This document shows, one piece after another, positions 59,501 through 64,000 of a stretch of 64,000 nucleotides of DNA. This stretch comes from Tethya wilhelma (lineage: Eukaryota > Porifera > Demospongiae > Tethyida > Tethyidae). The stretch lies in the NCBI GenBank assembly GCA_964030475.1, contig CAXIPT010000005.1:6377838-6441837 (forward strand), read 5' to 3'. Each line of letters begins with the position of its first letter. Within the stretch, counting starts at the first letter, position 1. Made by a program: the position numbers and the translations under genes. The notes under the pieces were generated by a model. It saw only the letters and a program-made list of their open reading frames with translations, made no database searches and was not told the origin of the DNA.

Positions 59501-60171
59501 CAATGTGTCTCGATTCGGGTCCATTTCGTGAAGGTCAATACGAGGTTACTGGAGGTGGGGGGTGTCTGGAACGAGACTACAGTGATTTCCAATTCCCAAG
59601 TCGTGATCTGATTGATCAATTCCTCAGTCTTGATGCTAGCAAGTTTGACGAGTTTCATTCTTCACTCCAATTCTTGATTAACTTGAACGTGAGATGTTTT
59701 GTTGGGGGTCAGATGTGCACCCCCCAGGCAGCCAACGACCCCCTACACTTGTTACATCTGGCAAGACTAGATCAAGTGTTTGACCAATGGCAGAGAAAGA
59801 ATCCAGACAACAAAAATGCTAGATTCAGTGACGAAAACGACCCTCTAGTGCTCACATTTGATAACACACTGCTCGTATCTAATTTCAGTTTCAATGAGAA
59901 CCTCCCTTATGGTGTATGTGTCCGCTACGCCCCCTTAGAAGACGTCCCCCCAGGCACTCCTCCTACCCCCCCTTCTGGTTCAGATCCCTCGACTATCGAT
60001 GGTTTGTTGAGTCAACCACAAAGACAACAGCAACAAGAGGTCAGCCAAGAGATGGGGAAACTGGTGGAGGGAGAGGGAGGAATGAAATGCATTCCTAAAG
60101 AGACAATAGAGAATCTTGTTTTAGGTGAAGAGGAGAGAGAACAGTTTCTTGAGATTTGTGGCTATATTTGA
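46981..60171 (+). CDS. Giant CCP-array protein with C-terminal tyrosinase-like domain (gene D)
   Basis: Exon 1 (46981-47356) encodes a signal peptide ([20 protein letters not shown]), a short linker and CCP1. Further CCP exons lie near 47700, 48338, 48628, 49229, 49637, 50080, 50523, 50757, 50995-51348 (two CCPs), 51542, 51843, 52139, 52470, 53301, 54249, 54603, 55081, 55389, 55659, 55949, 56246, 56679, 57020, 57350, 57851 and 58742, for 28 CCPs. The tyrosinase-like exon is about 59075-60171. All inspected exons keep phase 1/1. The last CCP ([13 protein letters not shown]) matches the last CCP of gene 1 (MCEDPGAPANGRR), so the whole C-terminal module was duplicated as a unit. A Gly/Ala-rich linker ([16 protein letters not shown]) precedes the tyrosinase-like exon. 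No transmembrane segment is visible at the C terminus. Function unknown. Confidence 0.87.
48224..48333. repeat. (CA)n microsatellite with duplicated flank
   Basis: The segment GCTGCGCATAGTGAGATTAG and the following ATCCATG occur twice (about 48196 and 48279), each followed by a CA run. This is a small tandem duplication in the intron before the CCP exon at 48338, whose acceptor follows the second CA run closely. Confidence 0.85.
53500..53543. repeat. (GA)n microsatellite in gene D intron
   Basis: A GA run starts 17 bases after the donor of the CCP exon ending near 53483. Confidence 0.85.
56497..56618 (+). repeat. tRNA-derived SINE or tRNA retropseudogene with CCA and A-rich tail
   Basis: GGTAGCTCAATTGGTAAG fits a tRNA A box and GAGTTCAAATCCC a B box. 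The unit ends CTGGACCA at 56572, so a CCA end is followed directly by an A-rich tail to about 56618. The acceptor ends pair only partly (about five of seven). It lies in the gene D intron before the exon near 56679. Confidence 0.65.
57563..57657. mobile_element. Fold-back element, TAGCCTCGTTCC ends
   Basis: TAGCCTCGTTCCCAGGC at the left and GGAAACGAGACTA at the right are imperfect inverted repeats over a 95-bp unit in a gene D intron. The terminal TAGCCTCGT matches the element at 6436-6568, so both may belong to one family. Confidence 0.55.
59075..60171 (+). other. Tyrosinase-fold domain of gene D, copper ligands degenerate
   Basis: The Cys module ([16 protein letters not shown]) precedes the domain. 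This paralogue keeps the third CuA His ([18 protein letters not shown]). It lacks the CuA second His nine residues upstream (Pro there) and all CuB His residues: [17 protein letters not shown] and [15 protein letters not shown] (HL for HH). Other family marks are [16 protein letters not shown] and GGGCLERDY. The C-terminal tail is Pro, Gln and Glu rich, ending EICGYI. Confidence 0.88.
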
Positions 60172-60302
60172 TACGATTGTACAATGTATGTTTGTATGTG
60201 TGTGATTGTATTTCACTACCCAAAAAGAGCAACATAATATTATGTCATAATGATGTCGCCCATACCACTAATAGTCATTTTTAGTACATTTTTAATGCTA
60301 AT

Positions 60303-60308
60303 TTTATT
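60303..60308 (-). promoter_or_regulatory. Poly(A) signal of the ankyrin/IQ gene (minus strand)
   Basis: TTTATT on the + strand is AATAAA on the minus strand, about 106 bp after the minus-strand stop at 60414-60416. Gene D ends at 60171 on the other strand, so the two genes converge. Confidence 0.55.
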
Positions 60309-60413
60309 GAATCAGGTCATACATGTATATAAGGGGAAAATTGCAAACAATATAAGTAAAATACTAATAATAATTTATCTGTCTTTAACTATGGTCTAGA
60401 CACACTCACATTT

Positions 60414-62107
60414 CTACAAATGAACTATTTCTGGCAAACGTACTATGCTACTCTTAGTGGGTGTTCTGCCAACTATGGTTCTAGTTTGACGAGAAGGATT
60501 CAATAACTCTGGAAGCACAGGTGGACCACGCTGTGGGGGGCCATACTGCCCCGCCCTGTGAACCTGTCCCCCAGAGACACCTAATGTTCCAGGATGCCTG
60601 GTCTTTGCCAACTGGGAACCAACTGGAGAAGTGAAGAATGGAGTAGGTTTGTCTCCAAGTGGCGTCTGTCCTGGGACCATAGTGCCAGCTGGTTTCCACA
60701 GCAGATCTCGAGTTGTTGGCCGAAACACTTTAAATCCACTCCTCTCAGTCTGATGGAGTTTATGTCGTGGATTGCCTGAGGGTGTTTATATAAGAAGGCA
60801 TTAATTAAACTGCCTGCTAATTATATTACTACACCTCATAAATGATAATGAATATAATGCCTATGTATAATTAGAGTGGAAACATGTTGACTAATTAAGA
60901 TAACTTTAATACCTGTGATTGATATACTTTGCTGATAGGAATGCAGTCTGTCCGTGTCTCCCGGAACAACACCTGCAGCTGTGTGGGAATTATCTCTCAA
61001 TGTAATCACTGGACTGGTCACAATTGACTTGAAATGAAGAGCTCTGTAAAGCTTGTGCTGTTTGTACTCCCTCCATGCTTCCTGTATCAACATGGCTGCT
61101 CTTTCTTCCTGCTTCTTCCTCTTTCTTTCTGCCACCATCCTCTCTCTTTCTCCTTCAGCCTGGTCCTTCTTCCACCGTCTGTACCTCCGTTGGATCACAA
61201 CAGCTGCATCATAGTGCGAGCGGACGGTATTGGTCATCTCAAACTGAGCGCAGGAGTACTCCCTGCGGGCTTTGCTCTCGGCAATCACACCAGAGTAGTA
61301 GTCCATCTGCTCCTGATGTTTCTTGTCGATCCTTCTCTGTCTCTCGGCCTCCCTAAACTCTTTCCATCTCAGTTGTTTCACTAAGCATTGTTCTCTCATC
61401 TTCATTGCAGCTTCCAGCCTCAACTTTTGTTCCCTCACTTTAGCATCCTCTGACCCTCTGCCAGATGTTTGCTCATCACCTATCGATGCTGGTAAGGTAG
61501 GAGTGAAGGTTTTCAAGATGGCGGCCTCTCTGTCCCTCTCCACCAAGTTGTGGTAGAGCTCTAACAACTCTTTGTGATGTTTCTTCTCACGATACACTGC
61601 CACAAGTCTCCTGTAGCGACACCTCTGTATGTAGCCTCTATAGGAGAATAAGGATGGAAATAGCGTTCATTGCAGCTCATGAAATCATGTCGTGATGAGA
61701 ATATTTGATGTGATGGTTCTTTACCTGATGTGAGATTGAAGAACAATGGAAGCGCAATGTCTTCTCATCAGATCAAAATACTTTTTCCTTTGAATGAGGC
61801 CTCTTACGTGTGCAGCAATGACAGTCACTGCTCTACTCTTTGCCACTAGCTCTGAGTGAAGCACTCGTGCTCTGGGCAGCACACAGTAACACACACATAA
61901 TACTATAGAGACAATGGGTGTGTACATATGTATGTATATATGTGTGTTCCTATTATCCTACCTGTATCCACGGTATGCGGTTTGTATGGTGACAGCTGCC
62001 ATCTCTCTGATGCTCCCAGTGGGAACACCACCAGCTGCACTAAGCAGCGACACACACTCATCATGACCATTCATTTGAGCGTAATCCACTGGAGTAAGAC
62101 TGCATAG

Positions 62108-62196
<89 letters not shown>

Positions 62197-62481
62197 NNNN
62201 NNNNNNNNNNNNNNNNNNNNNNNNNNNNNNNNNNNNNNNNNNNNNNNNNNNNNNNNNNNNNNNNNNNNNNNNNNNNNNNNNNNNNNNNNNNNNNNNNNNN
62301 NNNNNNNNNNNNNNNNNNNNNNNNNNNNNNNNNNNNNNNNNNNNNNNNNNNNNNNNNNNNNNNNNNNNNNNNNNNNNNNNNNNNNNNNNNNNNNNNNNNN
62401 NNNNNNNNNNNNNNNNNNNNNNNNNNNNNNNNNNNNNNNNNNNNNNNNNNNNNNNNNNNNNNNNNNNNNNNNNNNNNNNNN

Positions 62482-62573
<92 letters not shown>

Positions 62574-63370
62574 AATGATGCAATGATGCAATGATGCAAT
62601 ACCTTTGTTCTAAGAAGTCCATAAAATTGAGATAAGCTCTAAAGGCGATGAGAGATGAAAGGCACTCAACATGGCCTTCCATTGCTGCCAGGTGAACTGG
62701 ACTCAGCCCGCTGGAATCCTTCATGGAAAATGAGAACAGTCACATGACATATATACACCTTAGTGATTATCTTTAATACCTGAAGGTTAGGATTAGCAGA
62801 GTGCTCCAGTAAAAGTAAAACCAGTGTCCCGATGCCACCATAGGCTGCCATCTGTGGAAGAAGTAAAAGTTATCATTTTTCCAAGCAGAGATCAGACCAA
62901 GGGTGGTGGAATATTGAGCCATTGACTTACATGTAGAGCAGTGTATCCATTGCTGTCAGTGATATTGAGATCAGCTCCTGAAACCACCAATGCACGTACA
63001 GAGCCTGGCTGATTGTAAAGGACTGCCTTGTGCAGTGGAGTCTGGCCTTCCAGATCAAATGTGTCAGGCTGACACCCTCCAGCAATGAGCTGCACAAACA
63101 ACACAACATATGCTGATTCCAGTGACACATATACACAGTTGTGTGCGCAAATGATATAGCCTACAGTGTAAGTATGAAGTAGGCAAGTGTATATAGCTAT
63201 GTCTCGGAGTTCATGGCTTCTTACATTGGTAACGCAATCTTCATGGCCGCCTTCAGAGGCGGGGAAGAGAGGTGACTGCTGGAGGGAGTCTAGGAGGTTT
63301 GGGTCAGCTCCCTTGGACAGAAGAGCAGCCACACTCTCTGATGAGCCAGCTTGAGTGGCTAGGTGGAGAG
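60414..63370 (-). CDS. Ankyrin-repeat and IQ-motif protein, inversin-like layout (5' part outside window)
   Basis: Exons on the minus strand are 63225-63370, 62931-63089, 62780-62851, 62603-62718, 61962-62099, 61725-61871, 60913-61637 and 60414-60775 (stop). The first five carry ankyrin repeats (LLSKGADPNLLDSLQQSPLF, DLEGQTPLHKAVLYNQPG, SGADLNITDSNGYTALHV, SSGLSPVHLAAMEGHVECL). Several IQ-like motifs follow (AAVTIQTAYRGYR, VLQSHIRGYIQRCRYRRL, AAVVIQRRYRRWKKD, AAMLIQEAWREYKQH) with a charged, coiled-coil-like stretch (KVREQKLRLEAAMKMREQC) between them. IQ motifs bind calmodulin. Ankyrin repeats plus IQ motifs resemble inversin (ciliary) or IQANK1-type proteins, but I cannot choose between them. 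An assembly gap lies in the intron between 62099 and 62603. Earlier exons must lie to the right of the window. Confidence 0.82.
62114..62571. repeat. (GT)n microsatellite enclosing a 285-base assembly gap
   Basis: GT runs flank Ns at 62197-62481. The whole block lies in an intron of the ankyrin/IQ gene. It is followed by four copies of CAATGATG. Confidence 0.95.
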
Positions 63371-63407
<37 letters not shown>

Positions 63408-63721
63408 ATAGGAATGTTAATTAGGTGTAATGATATTCATAGCTGTGTGTGAAACCACAATCTAAACCCACAAGTGTTTTGCACAAGTGCCTCTATAAAA
63501 GGAGCTCTGGAGGCAGCTAAGATTTCAGCAGAAATTCTGCAAAAGGTGAAATCTTTTGAATTTTTCAAGTTGGGGAGGCCTTTCAAGGACTCCCTACCCA
63601 ATTGTACCCAAACAAAATAATCCATCATATACCTGGTCTTCCTTATCATTCCAACCACATACCTGCATGGTGTCCCTAATCATCCATTATTCAACCACAC
63701 ACCTGATCTCCCCACTATCCA
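63371..63721. other. Intron of the ankyrin/IQ gene, no gene seen
   Basis: A (GT)n run at about 63371-63405 reads (AC)n before the acceptor on the minus strand. The remainder holds imperfect repeats of a CAACCACATACCTG-like motif and no coding signal. Confidence 0.5.
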
Positions 63722-63997
63722 ACCACATACTAGGCCTTGATAGATTGTGCCAGCATAATTTCGAGCATAATAGGTACTCTTGAGCATCAAGAATTATGCT
63801 AGCATAATAGGCTGAATTTTGTGACCATCCCAGCATAATAGGCTGGTATTTTGTTGAATTAACAGCACCTAACTGGAGTGAATGCCTGCCATGGTATATT
63901 GTCTCCGACTGTTTCAGCAGTCACAGTATTGTCTGTTACACATTCTTTAGTGTTCTTTTGATGAAGCAGGTTAACTCACTAAGTGTGAATTAACTAG
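63722..63997 (-). mobile_element. Interspersed repeat, copy 2 (inverted copy of 5463-5736)
   Basis: Read on the minus strand, this segment follows copy 1 from TTAATTCACACTTAGTGAG to GCACAATCTATCAAGGCCTA with few differences. It reaches the window edge, so its full extent is not visible. Confidence 0.85.
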
Positions 63998-64000
63998 CAT

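Noticed and set aside
8418..60171. Functional phenoloxidase, tyrosinase or hemocyanin
   Set aside because: The fold is recognisable but the CuB histidines are absent or nearly absent and CuA is incomplete in all three copies, so I do not assign oxidase activity.
62113..62586. Long VCVCVC or THTHTH open frames through the N run
   Set aside because: They are microsatellite translated through an assembly gap.

Overview
The window is metazoan nuclear DNA. Genes are split by short GT-AG introns, there are no bacterial operons, and five genes match well-known animal families. Dense CA/GT and CT/GA microsatellites and small terminal-inverted-repeat elements sit in the introns. The species cannot be named from sequence alone. 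A compact marine invertebrate genome, possibly a sponge or another early-branching animal, is my inference. Assembly gaps (single N at 2318, 7575 and 17681, and an N run at 62197-62481) damage some gene models.

Layout. 36-437 (+) is the last exon of an FBXO36-like F-box gene, followed by a convergent DESI1-like deSUMOylating isopeptidase gene (657-1629, -). Then comes a SHIP2/INPPL1-type inositol 5-phosphatase (2114-7896, +; SH2, PH-like, 5-phosphatase, C2, SAM). From 8418 to 20361 (-) lies a giant secreted or membrane-anchored gene with about 34 sushi/CCP domains and a C-terminal tyrosinase-fold domain. An importin-5 orthologue (20621-27257, +) starts only about 260 bp away in the opposite direction. 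Four more CCP genes follow on the + strand: A (27795-33963, 22 CCPs), B (34526-37286, 7 CCPs including a four-times repeated charged exon), C (38571-45373, 20 CCPs plus tyrosinase-like domain) and D (46981-60171, 28 CCPs plus tyrosinase-like domain). The right edge holds the 3' part of an ankyrin-repeat/IQ-motif gene (60414 to beyond 63370, -), inversin-like in layout.

The most interesting system is the cluster of CCP-array genes, three of which end in the same module: a last divergent CCP, a short CxC...CC cysteine module ending in R-x-R-R (a furin-type motif), and a tyrosinase-fold domain. In all three paralogues the three CuB histidines are largely or entirely replaced (the HH pair is always HL), and the CuA second histidine is always missing. 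This predicts a tyrosinase-derived domain that no longer binds a copper pair, carried at the end of a long extracellular CCP stalk. Function is unknown. Adhesion, matrix, recognition or complement-like roles are inference only. Nearly every CCP is a single phase-1/phase-1 exon, and several exons show recent duplication: a 1.7-kb tandem block, a quadruplicated exon, and near-identical multi-CCP exons shared by genes A and C.

Non-coding structure: a pair of about 270-bp inverted repeats near the two ends of the window, several MITE-like families, two tRNA-derived SINE-like units, a 7-bp minisatellite, and microsatellites that often serve as the pyrimidine tract of 3' splice sites.
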